A stretch of 46,484 nucleotides of DNA from Desulfobacteraceae bacterium. Its GTDB lineage: Bacteria > Desulfobacterota > Desulfobacteria > Desulfobacterales > JAABSP01. How positions within the stretch are numbered: the first letter of the stretch is position 1; each line of letters starts with the position of its first letter. The position numbers were made by a program, and so were the translations under genes. Below the pieces are notes generated by a model. The model was not told the origin of the DNA, ran no database searches, and worked only from the letters and a program-made list of their open reading frames with translations. The DNA is taken from assembly GCA_011389855.1 (NCBI GenBank), contig JAABTM010000005.1:1-46484 (forward strand). Direction: 5' to 3'. Of this stretch, positions 19,869 through 28,509 are shown piece by piece.

Positions 19869-21962
19869 ATGTCTGACAACAAACCCATATCGACGACGGA
19901 ACTGCTCGAGGACTCACGGGTTCAGGATGTGACCGACAGCGTCAACCGGGAGCTGACGGAACGGCGGAAATCGGTTCCCCCGCGTTGCAAGGTGTTCCAA
20001 ACGCCTTTCACCCGCCTGACGCCCGCCGACGAGTTCCGGTTCCATATCCACGGGGAAGCGGCCCGTCAGCTGCCCGACATAATCCACAATAAAGTTCAGC
20101 GGGTGGAGGACGTGGAGGCGCCGGACGCCGATTTCAAGTCCCGCTACACGAAACGGCGGAACATCGGCGTCGTCTTTTCCGGCGGACCGGCGCCGGGGGG
20201 GCACAACGTCATCGCGGGCATCTTCGACGCGGCCAAGGCGGCCAATCCTGAAAATCGGATCTACGGCTTTCTCATGGGGCCCGACGGGATCATTGAAAAC
20301 GAGAGCATGGAACTGACCGCCGACATCGTCGACCGATACCGGAACCTGGGCGGTTTCGGCATGATCAGGACCGGCCGGACCAAGATCGACACCAAAGAAA
20401 AGATGGAACTCTCACGCCAAACCTGTAAAGCGCTGGCCCTCGACGCCCTGGTGGTGGTGGGGGGCGACGATTCCAACACCAATGCCGCCTTCCTGGCCCA
20501 GGAGATGACGGCCGACGGGATTCAGGTCATCGGCGTGCCCAAGACCATCGACGGCGACATCCAGGTGCGCGACGCCGACGGCCGGGTGTTGTGCGCCATG
20601 TCGTTCGGGTTCCATTCGGCGGCCCGGGGATTCGCCGCCGAGATCGCCAATCTTTGCACCGACTGTTCGTCGGACGTCAAATACTGGCACATCTGCAAGG
20701 TCATGGGCCGGGTGGCCAGTCATCTGGCCCTGGAAACGGCTCTCCAGACCCACGCCAACATCACCCTCATCGGCGAGGATCTGGCCGATTACGTGGATAA
20801 ACGGCGGATCGACAAGGCCGAAAAGGCGGGGACGGTGGATTACACGGCCTACGGCGTGACCCTGCGCCACCTCTCCCGTGTGATCTGCGACGCCATCGTC
20901 CGCCGGGCCTCGACTGGCAAGAACTACGGCCTCCTGGTCATCCCCGAAGGGCTTCTGGAGTTCATCAACGAGATCCAGATCTTCATCATCAAATTCAACA
21001 CCATCATCGCCGATTACAATCGGAGCCACGATGATGATTTTCATGCGGAGTTCCCAACCCTGAAGGACAAACTCGATTACCTGAACCGGCTGGCGAGGCT
21101 GTCCCGGGAGGAGGAGACCTTCACCATCTGGAACACCCGGGACGACGATCTGTTCGCCGTCATTCCGTCCTTTTTCCAGGAGGGGCTGTTGACCGAACGG
21201 GACAGCCACGGCAATTTCCAGTTTTCCCAGGTGGAAACCGACAAGGTGATCATGGGGCTGGTGAAGGACTACTTGAACACCTTGAAAGAAAAAGGGGTTT
21301 ACAAGGTCGGCATCGAGCGGAGCTACTACGGGAAGATCCTCAAAAACGGCGGTCTTGATCCGGATTATTACGGGGCGGCCCTGTTCAGGAACTACGACGG
21401 CGACGACTCCCATCTGCTGGTGAAAGAGGCGATCATCTCTCTGAAGACGCTCCGCCAGGAGCTGCAGCGGTCCGGGGTCGTGAAAGAGACCGACGACGTG
21501 CCGGCGCCTGTCGAGAAGATTTACTTGAAATCGTTGCCCAGCTTCAAGACCCAGACCCATTTCTACGGATACGACGGCCGGGGCAGCAACCCCACCTGGT
21601 TCGACCGGACCTATACCTACAATCTGGGGCTGACGGTCTTTTCTCTCGTGGCCAACGGCGTCACCGGCCAGATGGCCGCCATCCGGAACCTGGAGAAAGA
21701 ATTCGATCAGTGGGCGCCCATCGGCATCCCCATCGGCCCCCTCATGCATTTGGAGGAGCGCAAGGGGCGGCTGGAACTGGTGATCGAAAAGAGCGTGGTG
21801 GATATCGAGTCCCCGGCTTTTCTGGCCGTCGAGGCCCTTCGGGAAAAATGGCTGGCGGCCCATCCGGGCCCGGACGATTACCGGATTCCCGCATCTTTCC
21901 ACCATGAATGCGCCACCGAAGAGGACCGTCCCCTGACCCTGCTGCTCAACTCCATGTTTTAG
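19869..21962 (+). CDS. pfp: Diphosphate-fructose-6-phosphate 1-phosphotransferase (PPi-PFK)
   Basis: The 697-residue protein is a long-type phosphofructokinase that interconverts fructose-6-phosphate and fructose-1,6-bisphosphate with pyrophosphate. The phosphate loop is GVVFSGGPAPGGHN (about 100-113). GGDDS (198-202) replaces the GGDGS of ATP enzymes and marks PPi use. The catalytic segment is PKTIDGD (224-230), followed by the sugar-binding MGR and PEG motifs. The chain is longer than the roughly 550-residue enzymes, with about 95 residues before the core. The reaction is reversible, fitting an anaerobe that saves ATP. An EamA permease gene follows after 8 bp. Confidence 0.93.
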   Translation: MSDNKPISTTELLEDSRVQDVTDSVNRELTERRKSVPPRCKVFQTPFTRLTPADEFRFHIHGEAARQLPDIIHNKVQRVEDVEAPDADFKSRYTKRRNIGVVFSGGPAPGGHNVIAGIFDAAKAANPENRIYGFLMGPDGIIENESMELTADIVDRYRNLGGFGMIRTGRTKIDTKEKMELSRQTCKALALDALVVVGGDDSNTNAAFLAQEMTADGIQVIGVPKTIDGDIQVRDADGRVLCAMSFGFHSAARGFAAEIANLCTDCSSDVKYWHICKVMGRVASHLALETALQTHANITLIGEDLADYVDKRRIDKAEKAGTVDYTAYGVTLRHLSRVICDAIVRRASTGKNYGLLVIPEGLLEFINEIQIFIIKFNTIIADYNRSHDDDFHAEFPTLKDKLDYLNRLARLSREEETFTIWNTRDDDLFAVIPSFFQEGLLTERDSHGNFQFSQVETDKVIMGLVKDYLNTLKEKGVYKVGIERSYYGKILKNGGLDPDYYGAALFRNYDGDDSHLLVKEAIISLKTLRQELQRSGVVKETDDVPAPVEKIYLKSLPSFKTQTHFYGYDGRGSNPTWFDRTYTYNLGLTVFSLVANGVTGQMAAIRNLEKEFDQWAPIGIPIGPLMHLEERKGRLELVIEKSVVDIESPAFLAVEALREKWLAAHPGPDDYRIPASFHHECATEEDRPLTLLLNSMF

Positions 21963-21970
21963 CCCGGTTC

Positions 21971-22861
21971 ATGGGCGTCAAAGGGTATCTCTTCATCATT
22001 CTGGCGGCGGCCATGTGGGGCATGATCGGGCCCTTTGCCCGGATCGCGTTCCACGAAGGGGTGTCGCCCATGGAGGTCGCCTTCTGGCGGGCGACCCTGG
22101 CCTGGGTCTTTTTCGCGGCCCACGCCGCGCTCCACGGACAGGTCCGGTTCCGGCGCGGGGACGTTCCGGCCCTGGCGGCCTTCGCGCTGACCGGCGTGGC
22201 CCTCTTCTACGGCCTTTACCAGTTGGCCATTAGCCGGGGCGGCGTGGCGCTGGCCGCGGTCCTCCTCTACACCTCCCCGGCCTGGGTGGCAATCATGTCC
22301 CGGATCGTCTTCAAAGAGGCCATGACGCCGGCGAAGATGGCGGCCCTCTGTCTCACGTCACTGGGCGTCGTCGGCGTGTCCCTGGGAACCGGAGAGGCCG
22401 GACTCGGCGCCGGCGCCGCGGTGACCGCCGGCGCCGTCTTCATCGGGCTCGCGGCCGGGTTCTGTTTCGCCCTTTTCTACGTCTTCGGCAAGCATTTTTC
22501 CGGGCGCTACACCTCGCCCAACCTCTTCCTTTACGCCATGCCCCTCGGGGCCCTGGGCCTTTACCCATTCGTGGAATTTACCCACAAAACCCCGACCGCC
22601 TGGGCGGCCATGACCCTGTTGGCGTTTTTGTGCACCTACTGTTCCTATTATTTCTATTACCTGGGACAGCGGTATATAGAAGCGACCCGGGCCGCCATCA
22701 CCTGCACCCTGGAGCCGGTGGTGGCCGCCATCGTGGCCTTTTTTCTGTGGGGGGAATACTTCTCCTTCATGGGGTACGTGGGGAGCTTTTTGATATTGGC
22801 CAGCGTGGTGCTGATTATTAAGGATGGGGCGGGAAGGGGCCAGGCGGGGATGGCGACATGA
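21971..22861 (+). CDS. EamA/DMT-family inner-membrane transporter
   Basis: The 296-residue protein has about ten hydrophobic helices in two similar halves. The first half begins GYLFIILAAAMWGMIGPFAR and the second has the typical EPVVAAIVAFFLWGE motif near the end (about 253-267). This is the drug/metabolite transporter superfamily, whose members usually export amino acids or other small metabolites. The frame is open to 21908 but would overlap pfp. ATG 21971 gives the natural hydrophobic start and lies 8 bp after the pfp stop. Substrate is unknown. AT-rich DNA of different character begins directly after its stop. Confidence 0.9.
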   Translation: MGVKGYLFIILAAAMWGMIGPFARIAFHEGVSPMEVAFWRATLAWVFFAAHAALHGQVRFRRGDVPALAAFALTGVALFYGLYQLAISRGGVALAAVLLYTSPAWVAIMSRIVFKEAMTPAKMAALCLTSLGVVGVSLGTGEAGLGAGAAVTAGAVFIGLAAGFCFALFYVFGKHFSGRYTSPNLFLYAMPLGALGLYPFVEFTHKTPTAWAAMTLLAFLCTYCSYYFYYLGQRYIEATRAAITCTLEPVVAAIVAFFLWGEYFSFMGYVGSFLILASVVLIIKDGAGRGQAGMAT

Positions 22862-23166
22862 CATCATTCAATCCACAACTTGTTACTTTTCCATCGGTTT
22901 CCTCGAAACGTTTGCCCATGCCGGAAGTGAACTGTGCTGGACCCCCTGATGCACGATGGTGGCTATCCCTCTGTAAGCATTATCCCCTTTTTTGATGACT
23001 TGAACATCCTAAATAATCAAAATGATATCAAGGGTATACCAGATTAGAAAGGCGCCGAAATGAATGTCTGTTTGGTCCTTTATGGTATCTTTTTCAAGCG
23101 ACCGGGATATTTGCAAGCCAGCCACGATTTTTGTCAGATGGAATAAAGGCTATCTATTACAATGTT
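22862..23166. other. AT-rich intergenic stretch, nothing recognised
   Basis: These 305 bp lie between the convergent EamA and TPR genes. Composition drops sharply in GC compared with the left side. I see no convincing gene, RNA or terminator with a T run, and no insertion-sequence end. It marks the left border of the AT-rich island that extends to about 27530. Confidence 0.5.
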
Positions 23167-24933
23167 TTATAGATTTTGATCTCTCGGCTCCTTTTCCAAC
23201 TTCAGAAGCTCGTCTCGCAACCTTTGCGCATCCTTATCTTGGGGACGCTGTTCGATATACCTATTAACGGCTATAAGGGAAGCTGCAATTTTTCCTGAAT
23301 CTTTTAGCAATTTTGCTTCCAACAGCCATGCATCCGAGTACCCGCTTTGGAGGTTTCGCGCTTCGCAATAATCTGAGAGCGCTAAATCCTTCCGACCGGC
23401 CCGTTCGTATAATTTTCCCCGCTGAAGATAGAACCGTTCCGGCTGATAAGTAGTAATTTTTATCGCGGTACTGACGGCGTCGATTGCCTTGTCGATTTGA
23501 TTCAGGGCAGCGCAGGCTTTGGCCATTTGAGCATAGGCTTCATCATAGTCTTTTCTGATTTTCAACGATTGGTTATAGTACTCCAGCGCTTTCAGGTGCT
23601 CGCCAGCCTGCAGAAATACGTTGCCCAAATACAGAAGGGTGCGTCCCTTTCCAGGTTCGATCTCAAGGGAAAACCTCAAGTCGCGTATGGCGTTGTCTAA
23701 CTGGCCCAGTTTTTCGTAGGCCTTGGCGCGGCGCAAATAAAGCCCCGCGTTTTTGGGGTCGAGTTCTATGGCTTTATTGAAATCAGAAAGAGATTCCTTT
23801 AAATTGCCCAGTTCACCCCAGATGATGCCGCGCCACTTAAATGCCGTTAGAAATTTGTCGTCGAGAGCGATGGCTTTGTCCATATAGACTTTGGCGATTT
23901 CGTACTGATTCTGATATCCATATACCATACCCAGCGCATAATAAGCCTCTTTGTAGTCCGGGTTCAGCGTAGTGGCTTTTTCCAACAGTTCCCGCGCCTT
24001 TTCATAATTTTTTTCGCCCGTCAGCCAGGTCATCCCCCGATTATACCAAGCCAGATCAAACCGACCATCAATCTCGATGGCTTTCCGATAAGCCTCCCGG
24101 GCGCCCGGAATATCTTTCTTTTGTTGGGTGAGAACAATCCCTGTCCATAGCCACCCCCATTTTGAGTTTGGATTGATTTCAATGGCTTTTTTGAATGCTT
24201 CCAGGCTTTTGTCCGATTCGCCCTTCTCGGCGAGCAGCGTTCCGAGTCTGACATAGGCATACTCGTTTTTTTCATCAAACGAGATGGCCAGATTGATTTC
24301 GTTCAAAGCCCGGCCATATTCCTTCAGCGCAAGGTAAATTTGACCTTTTAGGATATGGGGCTCAGGTCTTTTTTTTTTAATTCTTTCTAGAAAGATAGCC
24401 TGGGCGAGAGACTGATGCGCCTGGTCCAGTTCGGTTTTTGTATAGGGGCGGTCAAGATTGAGCAATTGGCGTACCGCCGCCATGCCATTGATATAAGCCT
24501 GCATGTAACGAAACTCCGCGTTTTTATCGTCCAGTTCAATTGCTCGATCAATAAAAGACAGCGCCACTTGAGGATTGTTTTCCTGATAATACATTTCGTT
24601 TGCGACCGTCGCATATCGACGCGCCATGTGCTTCACCTGAAGATGGTTGATGTACCAGGTCCCGACATCCCAGAGCGCAAGGATGCCGGTGACGACCAGA
24701 CAGATCTTTGCGGCGACGACGGCGATATACTTTTTCCATCGTTTTTCTTGCTCGGAATCCTCCGTCGGCTCCGGAACGAAATGATTCTTGATCTGATAGA
24801 GATATTCGGTCTGCTCCCGCAATAACTCATCCTGATCCGAAATCCTTTTGTTTTGGGCTTGTTCATGATCGGGATCGGTGAGCTGTTTCTCGTTCCCGGC
24901 ATTGTCGTCTTTGATTTGTTCTGAATCCGACAT
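23167..24933 (-). CDS. Membrane-anchored tetratricopeptide-repeat protein
   Basis: The 588-residue protein has a charged cytoplasmic N-terminus (1-66), one membrane helix (about 69-94, with the segment IAVVAAKICLVVTGILAL), and then a long array of TPR units filling the rest (about 105-575). Repeats carry the usual W/Y-x-x-x-G...A-x-x-x-A-I-x-L-D-P pattern, for example GNLKESLSDFNKAIELDPKN. It is probably a periplasmic scaffold for protein complexes. It is the last of three leftward envelope genes; the M48 lipoprotein gene lies 146 bp upstream. The DNA is more AT-rich than the window average. No enzymatic motif was seen. Confidence 0.88.
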   Translation of the reverse strand: MSDSEQIKDDNAGNEKQLTDPDHEQAQNKRISDQDELLREQTEYLYQIKNHFVPEPTEDSEQEKRWKKYIAVVAAKICLVVTGILALWDVGTWYINHLQVKHMARRYATVANEMYYQENNPQVALSFIDRAIELDDKNAEFRYMQAYINGMAAVRQLLNLDRPYTKTELDQAHQSLAQAIFLERIKKKRPEPHILKGQIYLALKEYGRALNEINLAISFDEKNEYAYVRLGTLLAEKGESDKSLEAFKKAIEINPNSKWGWLWTGIVLTQQKKDIPGAREAYRKAIEIDGRFDLAWYNRGMTWLTGEKNYEKARELLEKATTLNPDYKEAYYALGMVYGYQNQYEIAKVYMDKAIALDDKFLTAFKWRGIIWGELGNLKESLSDFNKAIELDPKNAGLYLRRAKAYEKLGQLDNAIRDLRFSLEIEPGKGRTLLYLGNVFLQAGEHLKALEYYNQSLKIRKDYDEAYAQMAKACAALNQIDKAIDAVSTAIKITTYQPERFYLQRGKLYERAGRKDLALSDYCEARNLQSGYSDAWLLEAKLLKDSGKIAASLIAVNRYIEQRPQDKDAQRLRDELLKLEKEPRDQNL

Positions 24934-25079
24934 GGTTTTTTTTATGGCTTTCCGCTACCCGGCATGCTGGTGCTTAGGGTTTTGATTCCCGCGGTTGAAA
25001 AAGAGCTGCGGCCTTGCCTGGAACCAAAATCTAAGGTTTTCGGATAAGCTCTTAGAAACAAGTGGTTAAAAAATGGCGA

Positions 25080-26012
25080 CTACTGGCCTGAAGAATTGAT
25101 GGCGACCCGATATCTTTGGCGGTGAATGGGATCTGTATCGGGTTGCTTAATCGGCCCCATTTCTGCAATGTGGGCCTTAATGTCGGCGAGACGTTCTTTC
25201 GGATAGTTTGCTCCTCCGTAGCTACCGGTGGCCTGTTTGAATCGTTCGAGCAATCTGGGCAACGCGTATGGGTCGTAGCCCAAAGCATGGCATATTTCGA
25301 CAGATCGACGGTCCGCCTCGCTTTCAACATCGACGCTGTATCCCTGTCTGATTTTGTTCATCAGCACATCCATGATCTTTTTCGAAAGCGCGATAATCAT
25401 CTTTTTGGACTTATCGCTGCCCCCGGATTGCTGAATCGCTGCGTCGGCGATCAAATTAAAAAACCTTATGATGTTTTCTCTGCCGACCGATCTAATGCCG
25501 TGGTCGAGTTCAACATGGGCGACCTCATGGCCGAGGATTGCCGCCAGCTCATCCTCATTCTGAAGGAATTCCATCATCCCCTGAGTCACCAGAATAATTC
25601 CCCCGGGAGCGGCGAAAGCATTGAGTTCATCGTCTTCGACCAGTAAGAACGTGTAGTGGCGGAACTGATAGGGCGCCGTGGAGCCAAGCGCCACCGTCGT
25701 GCCGACTTTGGCCAGATAAAGACTTGTCGGATGATTTTGCGGCAGCGGTTTGTATTCGCCAAGAAAATTCGCCGATACCTCATAGCCGAGCTGGAACCTT
25801 TGCATGGGACCGATTTCGTTGTCCAGAAGGGTGGCGCCGGATTTTGCGATTTTAGATGCTTGTTGTATGTTTTTATTGCCCGGCGCCAATTCCGCGGCGG
25901 TGTCCGCGGCGACGTTCACAGTATCGGATATGACGGCGCAACCCGTCAGACAAACCGTGGCCAGGGCAATGACCGATATAATGGCGCATATACGGAAAAC
26001 GATTTTCTTCAT
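25080..26012 (-). CDS. M48-family zinc metalloprotease lipoprotein
   Basis: The 310-residue product has a lipoprotein signal ending LTGC (Cys25). The M48 catalytic site is HEVAH (162-166) within ILGHEVAHVELDHG, and the third ligand region is ESEAD (230-234). Related periplasmic proteases such as BepA and LoiP act in outer-membrane quality control. Lipidation here suggests outer-membrane anchoring facing the periplasm. ATG 26012 is preferred to 26027 because GGAGGAG sits just upstream and a Lys-Lys signal start follows. It lies between a SH3/TPR protein and a TPR membrane protein in the same direction, which resembles the association of M48 proteases with TPR partners. Confidence 0.92.
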   Translation of the reverse strand: MKKIVFRICAIISVIALATVCLTGCAVISDTVNVAADTAAELAPGNKNIQQASKIAKSGATLLDNEIGPMQRFQLGYEVSANFLGEYKPLPQNHPTSLYLAKVGTTVALGSTAPYQFRHYTFLLVEDDELNAFAAPGGIILVTQGMMEFLQNEDELAAILGHEVAHVELDHGIRSVGRENIIRFFNLIADAAIQQSGGSDKSKKMIIALSKKIMDVLMNKIRQGYSVDVESEADRRSVEICHALGYDPYALPRLLERFKQATGSYGGANYPKERLADIKAHIAEMGPIKQPDTDPIHRQRYRVAINSSGQ

Positions 26013-26075
26013 CTGAAGCTCCTCCATGATTTTTGGTTTCAGACAGAATAATTTTTAGGTTGAATGCAATGGGTG

Positions 26076-27092
26076 TTATCGGCAGAAACCCTTTGCCATG
26101 GACCATTTGATGCCAAAATCGTCCCCGAGCTTTTCCGCGTATACAAAGTCAACGCATGCCCTCTCGTAATTGCCGAGATAAACGTTCGCATATCCTCTCT
26201 CGTTGTAAATCTGGGCGAATCGCGGATTGATTTGAATCGCTCTGTTGCAGAGTTCGATGCTTCGTCTGGGATTTTTATTCCTGTATACTTTTATCCAATG
26301 ATATAGCTCCGATGCGGACAACCGCTCGTCAACCGGCGGAAGTGTTCTCTCAGACATCCTGGCGTGTGTCGGTGTCTCAGCTTTCGGATATACCCTTGCC
26401 GTTTTTCTTTGATTTGTCGTTCCTGTTTCCCCTGTATTCGCCGATTGAACTTCTCTGTTTTTTTGGGCCACGTATTCCGCTTCTTCCGGCGATTGCTTTC
26501 CCGGCACTCGCGGCTTTCCTTTGAATTCGGCCAATCCGCCTTCCATCCGAAACCCTCGGTATGCGTCGCTTGGATTGGTTTCCACAGGGGTTTTTAAAAT
26601 GGCGTTCAGCGTTTCATAGTCGGAATTATTTCCGCCTTTCGCATCGCCGCCCCAGCCCTTCATTGCAAGATGATCGATGTCTTCCTCCGACTCCGAGAAT
26701 CCCTTGCCGGCAACGGAAGCGGATGTATTCGTGTATTTCCCGGATGTCTTTCCCTGATCTTGCCGTTTCAGCAATCTTTCAGTGATCAGGCAACCGCCGG
26801 CAACATACCCTACTGCTTCGCGGTCGGTTTCTACCTTTGCCCAGGCGAGAACTTTATCTTTTTTTTCAGGATCTAACGATTTATAGACCGTTTCGGTGAT
26901 GACGGCGGCGCTTCCATAATCCAGAATATCCAGGACGTTTGAAAACCCTGATGGGGATGCGTGAAGCGGCAGGTCGCGGCAGGAAATATATCGGGTCTCT
27001 CCTATTTCTATCTCTTTGGCAACCGCGAGATTCGCCGCCAGCCCCAACAACAACAACAACAACGCGGCGGCGAGCATCAATTTAATCTTCAT
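26076..27092 (-). CDS. Exported SH3-like and TPR-containing protein
   Basis: The 338-residue protein begins with a clear signal peptide (1-25). A bacterial SH3-like domain (about 30-105) contains paired strands and the segment WAKVETDREAVGYVAGGCL, typical of cell-wall or protein-binding SH3b folds. A low-complexity polar region follows (about 110-265) with the SVAGKGFSESEED segment. The C-terminal about 70 residues form roughly two TPR units (SIELCNRAIQINPRFAQIYN). It is probably a periplasmic adaptor. It is the first of three leftward genes, 63 bp before the M48 protease gene, so the three may act together in the envelope. Base composition is AT-richer than the flanks. Confidence 0.8.
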   Translation of the reverse strand: MKIKLMLAAALLLLLLGLAANLAVAKEIEIGETRYISCRDLPLHASPSGFSNVLDILDYGSAAVITETVYKSLDPEKKDKVLAWAKVETDREAVGYVAGGCLITERLLKRQDQGKTSGKYTNTSASVAGKGFSESEEDIDHLAMKGWGGDAKGGNNSDYETLNAILKTPVETNPSDAYRGFRMEGGLAEFKGKPRVPGKQSPEEAEYVAQKNREVQSANTGETGTTNQRKTARVYPKAETPTHARMSERTLPPVDERLSASELYHWIKVYRNKNPRRSIELCNRAIQINPRFAQIYNERGYANVYLGNYERACVDFVYAEKLGDDFGIKWSMAKGFCR

Positions 27093-27254
27093 GGTGAATC
27101 CCCTCCTGCTTTAAAAAATTCAGTGAACGGCTTGGGCTCCCTGCCGGCGGAATAGTGATTGTTTAATTCTCGATGTTCAAGTTTTTTTTGTTGACTGAAT
27201 TTGTTGACATTTTTACAACAGGCAACTTCACAGCCCTGTCAATAAATTCAACAT

Positions 27255-27268
27255 TGTATAATTATACA
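27255..27268. repeat. 14-bp perfect palindrome, possible operator
   Basis: TGTATAA/TTATACA forms a perfect dyad containing TATAAT on both strands. It lies in the middle of the divergent control region, 160 bp from one start codon and 265 bp from the other. It could be a regulator site or a chance AT-rich dyad. Neither strand has a good -35 box 16-18 bp upstream. Confidence 0.35.
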
Positions 27269-27283
27269 GCCTCAAAAACAGGA

Positions 27284-27311
27284 TTGACAGCTCGAATGTT
27301 TAACATATTTA
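27284..27311 (+). promoter_or_regulatory. Candidate promoter 1 for the sigma-like gene
   Basis: A perfect TTGACA (27284-27289) is followed after 16 bp by TATTTA (27306-27311), continuing as TATTTAAAAC. The same decamer recurs 105 bp downstream in a second promoter-like motif. Confidence 0.35.
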
Positions 27312-27387
27312 AAACACACGTACTTTAAAATTAAACGCAAAAAACTTGAACGCTGAGTAATTGATTCTGAACAAAAAAGATGACATG

Positions 27388-27416
27388 TTGAAACCGACCG
27401 CTTTCTATGCTATTTA
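27388..27416 (+). promoter_or_regulatory. Candidate promoter 2 for the sigma-like gene
   Basis: TTGAAA (27388-27393) is followed after 17 bp by TATTTA (27411-27416), again continuing as TATTTAAAAC. Its arrangement repeats that at 27284-27311. Confidence 0.35.
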
Positions 27417-27533
27417 AAACTCGCAATCAGGGAATTTTTCCAAAAAAAAGTTTGGGCGATCCGGATTTTTGAAAGGCCGTCCAATGCGACCTCGGAACAA
27501 TCGAAAAAGATTCAAAAAGGGGGGATCGAATCG

Positions 27534-28502
27534 ATGGCCGATTACGGGTTTGCGGAAGAATTGGTGTCCATCCGAAATGGAAAACCGATGACATTATCAT
27601 TTTTCCATATAATGGAGACGCTCGTTAAGGATAATGTTGGCCGCTATCCACCCAGTCTGGTGGATCCGCTTTGGCGCTCCTGGAGCCGGAAGAGGATGAT
27701 CGATCTTGCCGAGGGGTTTATCGTCGATTATCTTTTCGAGGACGGAAACGAACGCATTCGCTTTTTTTTGAATCCAAAAGTCTGCTATTATCCGGATGGG
27801 CTGATGGTTCGGATGTTCCATCAATATATGACCACCCTGGTTGCCCGTCGAAACCCCGTCGGTCTGAATTTGATCCGTCGAATCGGGGCCAAACTGAATG
27901 AGTTTGAAAATGAAGGACGCGTCGAAAGCCTGACGCGACAAAAGGCGCCGGCCTACCGTCGATGGGGGGATGCCGACGACGCCTTCGTCGAATTGCCTGA
28001 ACTGGAGGCCATCGAGCCGGTCTTGCCCGAATGGCGACGCCTCCGGTACGGGCCCGGCAGCAAAAAAGTCGATCCGGTCATCGGCAACGACGACCTCGGC
28101 GAGCAGTTGATGGAAGTGTTTACCGCCGTTTCCGGCTGGATTTCTCTGGATGTTTTACGCAGTTTTTTACTGCGTCGCTTCGATGGAAATACGCCCCCTT
28201 CCGAAGTGTCCCTCGACGATATGTCGTCGTTTTCCATTCATTGCGCCGGCATAGAAGATGATCCGGCCATGAAAGTCCGCGTTCGGGAGATCGTGGATCG
28301 CCGGTTTACGGAGCGGCAGCGGGCGATTTTTATCCACCATTTTCTCATGGGCTTAGGGCCGTCCGAAATCGTCGCCTCCACGGGACTGAAAAAATCGACG
28401 GTGTATAATGAAATCGCCAAAATCAAGGAGATATTCCATATGTCATTTCGACGTCCAACCGTCTATCCGGCTTCAAGAACATCCCCCGCAATGAGAGATT
28501 AA
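27534..28502 (+). CDS. Sigma-70 region-4-like DNA-binding protein
   Basis: The 322-residue protein has a helical N-terminal part of unknown type (1-150, with RKRMIDLAEGFIVDYLFEDG) and a C-terminal helix-turn-helix (about 250-305). That segment reads FTERQRAIFIHHFLMGLGPS, then EIVASTGLKKSTVYNEIAKI, the layout of sigma region 4 or a LuxR-like HTH. Region 2, which would bind the -10 element and core polymerase, is not recognisable. So it may be a divergent sigma factor or a sigma-like regulator. The start ATG 27534 has GGGGGG 9-14 bases upstream. The next gene begins 8 bp after its stop and is likely its functional partner. Confidence 0.75.
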   Translation: MADYGFAEELVSIRNGKPMTLSFFHIMETLVKDNVGRYPPSLVDPLWRSWSRKRMIDLAEGFIVDYLFEDGNERIRFFLNPKVCYYPDGLMVRMFHQYMTTLVARRNPVGLNLIRRIGAKLNEFENEGRVESLTRQKAPAYRRWGDADDAFVELPELEAIEPVLPEWRRLRYGPGSKKVDPVIGNDDLGEQLMEVFTAVSGWISLDVLRSFLLRRFDGNTPPSEVSLDDMSSFSIHCAGIEDDPAMKVRVREIVDRRFTERQRAIFIHHFLMGLGPSEIVASTGLKKSTVYNEIAKIKEIFHMSFRRPTVYPASRTSPAMRD

Positions 28503-28509
28503 ACACGCC

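Larger units (their letters stand above)
27093..27533. promoter_or_regulatory. AT-rich divergent control region
   Basis: This 441-bp gap separates the leftward SH3/M48/TPR genes from the rightward sigma-like gene. It contains a 14-bp palindrome (27255-27268), two rightward promoter-like motifs sharing the decamer TATTTAAAAC, and, for the leftward genes, a perfect TTGACA (27237-27242, minus strand) whose -10 partner is poor (TGTAAA at 19 bp). No gene is evident in it. Confidence 0.5.

Noticed and set aside
23064..23267. Small plus-strand frame at the edge of the AT-rich island
   Set aside because: It overlaps the end of the TPR gene, has no ribosome-binding site and no recognisable motif.
22862..27533. 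Search for transposase remnants, att sites or tRNA at the borders of the AT-rich island
   Set aside because: No transposase fragment, terminal inverted repeat, tRNA end or duplicated border could be identified, so the island is called on composition only.
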